Below are positions 1 through 6,743 of a stretch of 9,730 nt of DNA, piece after piece. This DNA is from JAEUPI01 sp035764445 (GTDB taxonomy: Bacteria; Pseudomonadota; Gammaproteobacteria; Burkholderiales; Burkholderiaceae_C). The stretch lies in assembly GCA_035764445.1 (NCBI GenBank), contig DASTZF010000089.1:1-9730 (forward strand), in the 5' to 3' direction. The notes under the pieces were generated by a model that did not search any database, had not been told where the DNA came from, and was given only the letters and a program-made list of their open reading frames with translations. A program made the translations under genes and the position numbers. The number at the start of each line of letters is the position of its first letter. The stretch's first letter is position 1.

Positions 1-16
1 CGCGAGCGGGTTCGAG

Positions 17-445
17 TCACCCGCGATCGCAGGCGATGGAGGCGGTGGCGACCAGGTCGTCGAACAACGCCATCGAGGCGCGGCCGGGCAACGCGTAGGG
101 GTCGAGCGTCGCGCGCGCCGAGTACTTCAGCAGCAGCGCCGGGTTCAGCCCGGCCATCTGCACCTGGCCCATCGCCCAGCCTGCGAAGCGCCGCTCGGCG
201 ATTTCTTCGTAGGCCAGCAGTTCGACGTCGGTGTGGCGGGCATCGCGCGCGATGCGCTGATAGAGCTGGTTGACCGCCGAGCGGCCGCCCTCGAGCGCCT
301 GCAGAAAGATGCGATCGGCGAAGCACAGCACACCGGTGATGCCCTGCTTCGGGTTGTTGGCACGGCATTGCCGCAGCAGGGTGTGCAGTTCCTCGGCGTC
401 GACCGCCGGCACGGCGCGGCTGGCGTACATCAGACGAACCAGCAT
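17..445 (-). CDS. BLUF-domain blue-light sensor protein
   Basis: A 142-residue protein made almost entirely of one BLUF domain (residues about 2-95), a cytoplasmic FAD-binding blue-light receptor fold. Aligned by eye to AppA of Rhodobacter, the flavin-site residues all fall at the right spacing: Tyr7 (AppA Y21), Asn31 (N45), Gln49 (Q63), Trp90 (W104) and Met92 (M106). Supporting motifs are QGITGVL at 34-40, LQALEGG at 48-54 and RRFAGW at 85-90. The 45 residues after the domain carry no recognisable output domain, so any signal is probably passed by protein-protein contact. The ATG at 445 is preceded by GGGGAG about seven bases upstream. It lies 13 bp downstream of folE on the same strand, so the two are very likely co-transcribed. 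The family call is firm; the partner and physiological output are unknown. Confidence 0.93.
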   Translation of the reverse strand: MLVRLMYASRAVPAVDAEELHTLLRQCRANNPKQGITGVLCFADRIFLQALEGGRSAVNQLYQRIARDARHTDVELLAYEEIAERRFAGWAMGQVQMAGLNPALLLKYSARATLDPYALPGRASMALFDDLVATASIACDRG

Positions 446-458
446 GGGTGTCTCCCCG

Positions 459-1199
459 TCAGGCGTCGGCCTTCTTGGCCAGCAGCGACAGGAACTCGCG
501 GCGCAGGTTGTTGTCCTTCAGGAAGGCGCCACGCATCACGCTGTTGGTCATCGACGAGTCGTCGTCCTTGACGCCGCGCCAATGCATGCAGAAGTGATCG
601 GCCTCCATCACGATCGCCAGGCCGTCGGGACGCACGCGCTCCTGCAGCGCGTCGGCCAGCATGACGACCGCCTCTTCCTGGATCTGCGGCCGGGTCATCA
701 CCCAATCGCACAGTCGCGCGTACTTCGACAGGCCGATCAGGTTGGAGTGCTCATTGGGCAGGATGCCGATCCAGATGCGCCCGAGGATCGGGCACAGGTG
801 GTGCGAGCACGCGCTGCGCACGCTGACCGGCCCGACGATCATCAGCTCGTTCAGCCGCGACGCGTTGGGAAATTCGGTCACCTTCGGTGGCGCGACGTAG
901 CGGCCGCGGAACACCTCGTCGACGAACATGCGCGCCACGCGCTCGGCGGTCCCCTGGGTGTTGTGGTCGCTGTCGGTGTCGATCACCAGTGCCTGCAGCA
1001 CCTCGTGCATCTTGGCCTGCACCTCGGCCTTCAATTCGTCGAGCTCGCCGGCCCGCACGAACGCCGAGATGTTGTCGTTCGCGTGGTAGCGGCAGTCGGC
1101 ACCGATCAGCCGGTAGCGGATGCGCTGCGACGCGGGTAGCTGAGCGAGGTCGGCATCGCTGCGCACGATGCGGGTGACGGTGCTGTGTGGGTCGGCCAT
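459..1199 (-). CDS. folE: GTP cyclohydrolase I, long form (FolE)
   Basis: The predicted enzyme converts GTP to 7,8-dihydroneopterin triphosphate, the first step towards tetrahydrofolate and other pterins, in the cytoplasm. The 246-residue protein has an N-terminal extension of about 50 residues and then a GTP-CH-I catalytic domain (about 55-241). Visible motifs are CSHHLCP at 131-137 (zinc ligand Cys131, His133, His134), GLSKYARL at 156-163, RPQIQEE at 170-176 and HFCMHWRG at 202-209 (second zinc Cys204). Escherichia coli FolE is about 222 residues and has CEHH where this protein has CSHH; from memory, the CSHH type is a distinct, often second, FolE group in beta- and gammaproteobacteria. The start at 1199 gives the full N-terminus but has no clear Shine-Dalgarno. 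It is followed closely by the BLUF gene and is divergent from rsmB. FolE family is firm; a housekeeping versus light-associated role cannot be settled here. Confidence 0.93.
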   Translation of the reverse strand: MADPHSTVTRIVRSDADLAQLPASQRIRYRLIGADCRYHANDNISAFVRAGELDELKAEVQAKMHEVLQALVIDTDSDHNTQGTAERVARMFVDEVFRGRYVAPPKVTEFPNASRLNELMIVGPVSVRSACSHHLCPILGRIWIGILPNEHSNLIGLSKYARLCDWVMTRPQIQEEAVVMLADALQERVRPDGLAIVMEADHFCMHWRGVKDDDSSMTNSVMRGAFLKDNNLRREFLSLLAKKADA

Positions 1200-1218
1200 G
1201 GAGGGTGATGGCGGGCTG

Positions 1219-1237
1219 GAGATACCTGCATTGTCTC
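1219..1237. promoter_or_regulatory. Imperfect dyad in the folE/rsmB divergent intergenic region
   Basis: In the 90-bp gap between the divergent folE and rsmB starts, GAGA at 1219-1222 and TCTC at 1234-1237 form 4-bp arms of a 19-bp imperfect dyad, with one further A-T match inside. It lies 20 to 38 bp upstream of the folE start codon, a place where an operator would act. No convincing -35/-10 pair for folE was found. The arms are short enough to arise by chance. Confidence 0.2.
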
Positions 1238-1289
1238 AGCCGCGCAGGCCGGCTGCACCGCGCGATGTCCTGACCGCTAGACTGGGTTT

Positions 1290-2600
1290 GTGACCACTTC
1301 GCCGCCGCTCGCGCGACTGCTCGATCGCACCGCCGATGCGGTGGCGGCCGTGCGAGCCGGCCGTTCGCTGACCGAGGCGCTCGATGCGGTCGACGGCGAC
1401 CTGCGCCCGGGCGCGCTGGCGCTGGCCAGCGACGTGCTGCGCCGCCTGGGGACCGCACTGGCGTTGCGCACGCTGCTGGCTCCGCGCGCGCCGCCGCCGC
1501 GCGTGGAAGCGCTGTTGCTGAGCGCGTTGGCGCTGCTGTTGCCGCGCGACGGCCCTTCTCCCTACGCCGACCACACGCTGGTCGACCAGGCCGTCACCGC
1601 GGCGCGCCATCGTGCACCGGCGGCCGCCGGCTTCATCAACGCGGTGCTTCGTCGTTTCGTTCGCGAGCGCACCGCGCTGGTCGAGGCGGTGATGCATCAG
1701 GACGTCGCGGCGTTCAACCATCCGCATTGGTGGATCGAGCGCGTGCGCCAGGATTGGCCTGCTCGGTGGCGCGAAGTGCTCGCGGCCGACAATGAGCCGC
1801 CGCCGATGGTGCTGCGGGTCAACGCGCGGCGGGCCTCGGCGCCCGACTACGTGCAGAGGTTGGCGGCCAACGGGCGGCCCGCGCAGGTGGTGGGGCCGCA
1901 GGCGGTGTGGCTGTCAGCGCCGTGCCCGGTGGCGCAGCTGCCGGGGTTTGCCGACGGCGACGTGTCGGTGCAAGACCTGTCGGCGCAGCGGGCGGCGCCG
2001 CTGTTGCTCGAGCCTTCATGGCCACCAGGGGCACGCGTGCTCGACGCCTGCGCCGCGCCCGGCGGCAAGACGGCGCACCTGCTCGAGTTGGCCGATCTCG
2101 AGCTGACAGCGCTCGACGTGGATGCCGCGCGGCTGCAGCGCGTGCAGCAGAACCTGCAGCGCCTGCAGTTGCAGGCCCGCCTGGTGTGCGACGACGCGCG
2201 CGCGGTGAGTCGCTGGTGGGATGGCCGGCCGTTCGACGCCGTGTTGCTCGATGCGCCGTGCAGCGCGTCGGGCGTCGTGCGCCGTCATCCCGACGTGCGC
2301 TGGTTGCGCCGCGCCGAAGACCTGGCCACGCTGGCGCGCACGCAGGCCGAGCTGCTCGCGGCGTTGTGGCCCACCGTCGCCGCAGGCGGCTTGTTGCTGT
2401 ACGTGACCTGCTCGATCTTTCGTGTCGAAGGCGAGCAGCAGATCGACGCTTTTTTGCAACGCCACAGTGCGCAGCGCGCGCAGCTGGACAGTGCTTCGCC
2501 CGGACACCTGCTGCCACTGCCGGACAATGGTCCGCATCGATCCGCCCCTGTCGTGGGCGACGGGTTCTTCTACGCCTTGATTCGCAAGCCTTCGTCCTAG
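1290..2600 (+). CDS. rsmB: 16S rRNA (cytosine-967-C5)-methyltransferase RsmB
   Basis: RsmB (Sun/Fmu) uses S-adenosylmethionine to methylate C967 of 16S rRNA. The 436 residues match the usual length (E. coli 429). An N-terminal NusB-like RNA-binding helical domain spans about 7-135, with INAVLRRF at 116-123. The Rossmann methyltransferase domain follows: motif I DACAAPGGKT at 252-261, motif IV DAPCSASG at 321-328 with Cys324 (the residue that assists product release in this family), and motif VI YVTCS at 371-375 with the catalytic nucleophile Cys374. The C-terminus DGFFYALIRK (424-433) is typical. The start is GTG at 1290; the N-terminus from there aligns well with the family, although no Shine-Dalgarno is visible. 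It is the first gene of the probable rsmB - DUF4390 - ntrY - ntrX operon, with 14 bp to the next gene. Confidence 0.95.
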   Translation: MTTSPPLARLLDRTADAVAAVRAGRSLTEALDAVDGDLRPGALALASDVLRRLGTALALRTLLAPRAPPPRVEALLLSALALLLPRDGPSPYADHTLVDQAVTAARHRAPAAAGFINAVLRRFVRERTALVEAVMHQDVAAFNHPHWWIERVRQDWPARWREVLAADNEPPPMVLRVNARRASAPDYVQRLAANGRPAQVVGPQAVWLSAPCPVAQLPGFADGDVSVQDLSAQRAAPLLLEPSWPPGARVLDACAAPGGKTAHLLELADLELTALDVDAARLQRVQQNLQRLQLQARLVCDDARAVSRWWDGRPFDAVLLDAPCSASGVVRRHPDVRWLRRAEDLATLARTQAELLAALWPTVAAGGLLLYVTCSIFRVEGEQQIDAFLQRHSAQRAQLDSASPGHLLPLPDNGPHRSAPVVGDGFFYALIRKPSS

Positions 2601-2614
2601 AGCCCCCAGCACCC

Positions 2615-3265
2615 ATGCGTCGCGCGACGACCAGAAGTCATTCACCGCGCGCGGCGGGTCACGACGCGAGGCTGGAGTCGTGGCGCGCACTCCTGCGCCG
2701 GGCCGGGCAGGTCGCGGTGGCGTTGTGCCTGGCATGGGCATCGGCCATTGCGCACAATGCGCGGGCGCAGGGCGTCGAACTCGCCACGCTGGAGTTGCGA
2801 CCCGACGACGGCGCACTGACGCTGGAGTTCGCTGCGCGCCTCACGCTGTCGCGGGCGGTCGAGGATGCGCTACGCCGCGGCGTACCGATGTATTTCGAAA
2901 TCGATGCCACCCTGTACCGTTCGCGCTGGTACTGGCGCGACGAGCGGGTGTCCCAGGTGTCGCGCAGCTACCGGCTGTCGTACCAGCCGCTCACCGGCAG
3001 CTGGCGCGTCAGCCTGGGCGCGCTCGGACAGACCTATCCGACCTTGTCGGAGGCGATCGGGGTGATCTCGCGCCTCAGTGGTTGGCAGCTTGCCGAGGCG
3101 GCGCAGTTGGAATCCGGCCTGCGCTACTACGTCGAGTTCAACTACCGGCTCGACGCGTCGCAGCTGCCGCAGCCGTTGCAGATCGGCCTCGGCAACGACT
3201 GGTCGCTCAGGCTGTCGCGGGTGTTGAAGGTCGACGAGCGTCTGGTCGAGGCGGTGCGCAGGTGA
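2615..3265 (+). CDS. Exported DUF4390-family protein
   Basis: A 216-residue protein of unknown biochemical function. The N-terminus has an Arg-rich n-region (1-31), a hydrophobic stretch at about 32-46 and a signal-peptidase-like ARA site at 49-51, so it is probably periplasmic or membrane-anchored. The mature part has features I associate with DUF4390: GVPMYFEID at 89-97, YRSRWYWRD at 101-109, a GSWRVSLG strand at 128-135, GLRYYVEF at 168-175 and a C-terminal block rich in aromatic and Leu residues at 184-201. The frame is open well upstream into rsmB, but ATG 2615 is chosen because it follows the rsmB stop by 14 bp and yields a sensible signal peptide; no strong Shine-Dalgarno is seen. DUF4390 genes commonly sit between rsmB and ntrY in Burkholderiales, which supports a link to envelope sensing by NtrY, but that is inference. 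Confidence 0.85.
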   Translation: MRRATTRSHSPRAAGHDARLESWRALLRRAGQVAVALCLAWASAIAHNARAQGVELATLELRPDDGALTLEFAARLTLSRAVEDALRRGVPMYFEIDATLYRSRWYWRDERVSQVSRSYRLSYQPLTGSWRVSLGALGQTYPTLSEAIGVISRLSGWQLAEAAQLESGLRYYVEFNYRLDASQLPQPLQIGLGNDWSLRLSRVLKVDERLVEAVRR

Positions 3266-3308
3266 GCACGCCGCGGCCGCATCCGGCACTTCGTGCTCCG
3301 AGGGCGGC

Positions 3309-5600
3309 ATGAGCAAGGCGCTGCGCTGGGCGCTGCTGATCTCGTCGCTGGCCGTGATCGGCGGCGGCCTGGTGATCGCGTTCATGCTGTCGTTGACCAG
3401 CGAGATCGACTTCTTCGAGCGCAGCTTCGTCTGGCTGTTCTGGGTCAACCTGGTCATCGCCGCGGCCCTGCTGCTGGTAATCGTGATTGCCGCCACCCGG
3501 TTGGCGTTTCGCTTGCGCAGCGGCAAGTTCGGTAGCCGGCTGCTGATCAAGCTGGCCTGGATCTTTGCGTTCGTCGGCCTGGTGCCCGGAGCGGTGATCT
3601 ACACGGTGTCGTTCCAGTTCGTGTCGCGCAGCATCGAGACCTGGTTCGACGAGCAGGTGGCGCGTGCGCTCGACGCCGGTGTCGCGCTGGGCCGTGGCAC
3701 GCTCGAGGCGCTGAGCGCCGACCTCGTGGCCAAGACCCGGCTCGCCGCCGAGCGTTTGGCCGACAACCGCCAGTCGATCGGCCCGCTCGTGCTGGAGCGC
3801 GTTCGCGAGCAGATCGACGCCCGCGAGGTGATGCTGCTGGGTCCCGGCGGTCAGGTGCTGGCCAGCGCCAGCTCGCGGTCGGGCGCGATCACGCCAGAGC
3901 GTCCCGCGCCGCTGCTGCTGCGTCAGGCGCGTGCGGCCGGTGCCGCGGCGCAGCTCGAAGGGCTCGACGACGAGCCACCGCCCGGCACCGCACGCCCGGT
4001 GGCACGGGTGCGTGCGCTGGCAGTGATCCCGAGCAACGAGATCAGCCTGGCCGCCGGCGAGGAGCGCTTCCTCTACGTCACGCAGGCGGTGACGCCGCAA
4101 CTGGTCGGCAACGCGCTGGCCGTGCAGTCAGCCTATCGCGAGTACCAGCGGCGCGCGATCGCGCAGGTCGGCCTGCGCCGCATGTACATCGGCACGCTGA
4201 CGCTCGCGCTCGTGCTGGCGGTGTTCGGCGCCGTGCTGGTGGCGGCGATCCTGGGCAACCAGATCGCGCGGCCGCTGGTCGTGCTGGCCGAGGGCGTGCG
4301 CGAGGTCGCCGAGGGCGACCTGAAGGCCAAGGCGGTGTTCGCATCGCGTGACGAGCTCGGCGGCCTGACGCGCGCCTTCGCACGCATGACCGAGCAACTG
4401 GCCGAGGCCCGCGAGCAGGTCGAGCGCGGCGTGTCGCAGCTCGAGGGCGCGCGGACGCGACTGCAGACGATCCTCGATTCGCTGAGTGCCGGCGTGATCG
4501 TGTTCGACCGCCAGCGCGGCATCGACACCGTCAACCCGGGGGCCACGCGCATCCTGCGCCAGCCGCTGTCGGTGTATCTCGGCCGCTCGCTGAGCGAGGT
4601 ACCGGGGCTGGCCGAGTTCGCGCACAACGTCTGGCAGCGCTTCGAGCTGCACAGCGCGAGCCCGGAGGCGGGCGAGCGCGACCACTGGCAGGACGCCTTC
4701 GATCTGCGCGTCGACGAGCAGACCACGCTCAACCTGCTGGTGCGTGGCGCCGTGCTGCCCAACGAGGCGCGGCTGATGGTGTTCGACGACATCACCGAGG
4801 TGGTGTCGGCGCAGCGCTCGATCGCCTGGTCCGAGGTGGCGCGCCGCCTCGCTCACGAGATCAAGAACCCGCTGATGCCGATCCAGCTGTCGGCCGAACG
4901 CATCCAGCACAAGCTCGAGGCCCAGCTCGGTGGCGCCGATCGCGCCCTGCTGGAACGCTCGGTGGCGACCATCGTGACGCAGGTGCAGGCGATGAAACAG
5001 CTGGTCGACGAGTTTCGCGACTATGCGCGGTTGCCGGCGGCCAAGCTGCTGCCGCTGGACCTCAACGCCGTGGTGCAGGAGGTGCTGGCCCTGTACGGCC
5101 AGGCGCAGGAGCAGGGCCGCGTGCAGGCGCAGCTGGCCAGCGGCCTGCCGGCGATCATGGGCGACGCGACACAGCTGCGACAGGTGATTCACAATCTGGT
5201 GCAGAACGCGCTCGACGCGGTGACCGAGCGGCCCGACGGGAGCGTGCAGGTGCGCACCGAGTTCGCCCACGGGCACGACGACGATGCCCGCGCGGTGCGC
5301 CTCGTGGTCAGCGACAACGGCCCGGGCTTCGCCGACAAGGTGCTGCGACGGGCGTTCGAGCCCTACGTGACGACCAAGCCCAAGGGCACCGGCCTCGGGC
5401 TCGCGGTGGTGCGCAAGATCGCCGACGAACACGGCGCCCGGGTTCGCCTCGGCAACCTGCGATCGGAGGGCGGGGCCAAGGGCAGCGTCGCAGGGGCTCA
5501 AGTTTCGTTATCATTTTCACGCCTGAGCCCCATCTCGCTGACCGCCACGGGAGCGCAGGCACCCCAAGACGCAGGCGGAGCAGCAACTCAGGTGCACTGA
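3309..5600 (+). CDS. ntrY: Membrane-bound sensor histidine kinase NtrY
   Basis: NtrY is the inner-membrane kinase of the NtrY/NtrX system, linked in other proteobacteria to nitrogen, redox and envelope responses. The 763 residues contain three N-terminal membrane segments (about 7-28, 41-63, 80-100), a periplasmic region (about 101-290), a fourth segment (about 293-316), a HAMP linker (about 317-370), a PAS domain (about 384-495), and HisKA with the H-box LAHEIKNPL and phospho-acceptor His516. The ATPase domain has its N-box near HNLVQNALDAV (Asn629/Asn633), G1 DNGPGF at 669-674, F-box FEPYVTTK at 683-690 and G2 GTGLGLAV at 693-700. All catalytic elements look intact. GAGGG lies four bases before ATG 3309. 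The last 24 or so residues after the final beta strand (about 731-739) are low-complexity and overlap a promoter-like inverted repeat, so the tail may not be functional. ntrX follows after 8 bp. Confidence 0.95.
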   Translation: MSKALRWALLISSLAVIGGGLVIAFMLSLTSEIDFFERSFVWLFWVNLVIAAALLLVIVIAATRLAFRLRSGKFGSRLLIKLAWIFAFVGLVPGAVIYTVSFQFVSRSIETWFDEQVARALDAGVALGRGTLEALSADLVAKTRLAAERLADNRQSIGPLVLERVREQIDAREVMLLGPGGQVLASASSRSGAITPERPAPLLLRQARAAGAAAQLEGLDDEPPPGTARPVARVRALAVIPSNEISLAAGEERFLYVTQAVTPQLVGNALAVQSAYREYQRRAIAQVGLRRMYIGTLTLALVLAVFGAVLVAAILGNQIARPLVVLAEGVREVAEGDLKAKAVFASRDELGGLTRAFARMTEQLAEAREQVERGVSQLEGARTRLQTILDSLSAGVIVFDRQRGIDTVNPGATRILRQPLSVYLGRSLSEVPGLAEFAHNVWQRFELHSASPEAGERDHWQDAFDLRVDEQTTLNLLVRGAVLPNEARLMVFDDITEVVSAQRSIAWSEVARRLAHEIKNPLMPIQLSAERIQHKLEAQLGGADRALLERSVATIVTQVQAMKQLVDEFRDYARLPAAKLLPLDLNAVVQEVLALYGQAQEQGRVQAQLASGLPAIMGDATQLRQVIHNLVQNALDAVTERPDGSVQVRTEFAHGHDDDARAVRLVVSDNGPGFADKVLRRAFEPYVTTKPKGTGLGLAVVRKIADEHGARVRLGNLRSEGGAKGSVAGAQVSLSFSRLSPISLTATGAQAPQDAGGAATQVH
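5493..5531. repeat. 8-bp perfect inverted repeat with AT-rich loop in the 3' end of ntrY
   Basis: GGGGCTCA at 5493-5500 is mirrored exactly by TGAGCCCC at 5524-5531, around a 23-base centre that is strikingly AT-rich for this genome. The centre holds TATCAT at 5509-5514, five of six matches to a -10 box, about 95 bp before the ntrX start. No good -35 is visible. It could be an operator around an internal ntrX promoter, or an mRNA hairpin that affects ntrX expression. Confidence 0.45.
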
Positions 5601-5608
5601 AAGCATCG

Positions 5609-6310
5609 ATGGCAACGATTCTGGTGGTCGACGACGAGCTGGGCATCCGCGGCTTGTTGTCCGACATCCTCTCCGACGAGGGCCATTCGGTCGAGCTCGC
5701 CGAAAACGCCGCTGAGGCACGTGCCATCCGCGAGCGCATGCGACCCGACCTCGTGCTGCTCGACATCTGGATGCCCGACGTCGACGGCATCACGCTGCTC
5801 AAGGAATGGGGCGCGTCGGGCCTGTTGACGATGCCCGTCATCATGATGAGCGGGCACGGCACGATCGATACTGCGGTGGAGGCCACCAAGTTCGGCGCGT
5901 CGGCGTTTCTGGAGAAGCCCGTCACGCTGCAGAAGCTGCTGCGCGCGGTCGAGCAATCCCTGACCAAGCCTGCACCGCGCGCCGCGGCGCCGGCAGGCAA
6001 CGGCGCGACCGTCTATCGCATGGAATCGGCGCTGCTGCACGATGCGCCGATGCCCGGGGCCGGCGTCGCGCCGATGCTGACGCCGTTGCCGGTGGGCCCG
6101 CAGGCCGAGCAATCGTTCGACCTCGACCGCCCGTTGCGCGAGGCGCGCGATTCGTTCGAGAAGAGCTATTTCGAGTTCCATCTCGCCAAGGAGAACGGCT
6201 CGATGACGCGCGTGGCCGAGAAGACCGGCCTGGAGCGCACGCACCTGTACCGCAAGCTCAAGCAGCTCGGCGTCGACCTGTCGCGCAACAAGCGCGGCAC
6301 GCCGGTCTAG
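5609..6310 (+). CDS. ntrX: Short NtrX-type response regulator (receiver + Fis HTH, no AAA+ domain)
   Basis: The predicted cytoplasmic partner of NtrY, 233 residues. The receiver domain (1-118) has the acidic pair Asp8/Asp9, phospho-acceptor Asp52 within LLDIWMPD, Ser81 in the switch position and Lys103 in EKPV. A linker of about 55 residues rich in Ala and Pro follows. The C-terminus (about 172-225) is a Fis-type helix-turn-helix with RVAEKTGLERTHLYRKLKQL (201-220), which closely resembles the end of alphaproteobacterial NtrX. Classical NtrX has about 450 residues with a central AAA+ domain; here that domain is absent, so sigma-54 activation by ATP hydrolysis is not expected and it probably acts as a conventional DNA-binding regulator. 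No strong Shine-Dalgarno is seen, and the 8-bp gap to ntrY suggests translational coupling. The symbol is by context and similarity. Confidence 0.9.
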   Translation: MATILVVDDELGIRGLLSDILSDEGHSVELAENAAEARAIRERMRPDLVLLDIWMPDVDGITLLKEWGASGLLTMPVIMMSGHGTIDTAVEATKFGASAFLEKPVTLQKLLRAVEQSLTKPAPRAAAPAGNGATVYRMESALLHDAPMPGAGVAPMLTPLPVGPQAEQSFDLDRPLREARDSFEKSYFEFHLAKENGSMTRVAEKTGLERTHLYRKLKQLGVDLSRNKRGTPV

Positions 6311-6324
6311 CGAAGCGCCGCCGC

Positions 6325-6330
6325 TATAAT
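6325..6330 (+). promoter_or_regulatory. -10 box of the tRNA-Phe promoter
   Basis: A perfect TATAAT followed by the GC-rich run CGCGCTCCC, the kind of discriminator associated with stringent (ppGpp/DksA) control of stable RNA genes. Transcription would begin near 6337, giving a leader of about 50 bases before the tRNA. The -35 region, expected around 6302-6307, is poor and overlaps the end of ntrX. Confidence 0.7.
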
Positions 6331-6387
6331 CGCGCTCCCTCGCGCCCGCACCGCCGTGCAGCGGGCGCCGCAGCAGTTCCAACCCCA

Positions 6388-6463
<76 letters not shown>

Positions 6464-6743
6464 AACACCGGCAGGACAATGCGCTGCGGGTGCAACTTTG
6501 CAGTCGCTGTGCCAAACGGCCACCGTTAGGTAGAACATCGGCTGGCCAATCTATGCTTCAACTCTGAAGCAGGCCGACAAGAGAGCTGCCGCAGCAGTCC
6601 AGCTGACGCCTAGCCCTGAACCTGCGCCGGCATCGCGCCGGATCGCCGCTGCCGTAGCCGGCGAACTCAGAGGAAGGCGAGCGGGAGCTACGTGAAGTGC
6701 AGCGAGTCCTTGAGTCCGCCCCACTGAATGTCCGGACGCTGCG
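6464..6743. other. Gene-poor stretch with short inverted repeats downstream of tRNA-Phe
   Basis: I see no supportable gene in these 280 bases. The first 110 hold three compact perfect inverted repeats: TGCAA-CT-TTGCA (6491-6502), AACGG-CCA-CCGTT (6515-6527) and TGCTTCA-ACTC-TGAAGCA (6554-6571). None is followed by a T-run on either strand, so they are not convincing intrinsic terminators, though one may help end the tRNA transcript. A stretch at about 6660-6830 is open in one plus-strand frame but has no start codon and no recognisable product. Confidence 0.5.

Noticed and set aside
2136..2180. Cluster of CTGCAG-like repeats inside rsmB.
   Set aside because: It is explained by Leu-Gln-Arg rich helix coding in the methyltransferase domain with the preferred codons CTG and CAG, not a repeat element.
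1907..2614. Upstream extension of the DUF4390 frame into rsmB.
   Set aside because: The extra sequence is Arg/Ala-rich out-of-frame rsmB, and the signal peptide requires a start near 2615.
1819..2816. Several Arg-rich open frames on the minus strand opposite rsmB.
   Set aside because: They are composition artefacts of GC-rich coding DNA; the plus-strand rsmB motifs are unambiguous.
3286..3296. Small hairpin GCAC-TTC-GTGC before ntrY.
   Set aside because: A 4-bp stem with a 3-base loop is too short to call an attenuator or terminator, and no T-run follows.
4128..5501. Long minus-strand open frame (457 codons) opposite ntrY.
   Set aside because: It is an antisense shadow of a clear histidine kinase gene in high-GC DNA; its His/Arg/Gln-rich composition matches no family.
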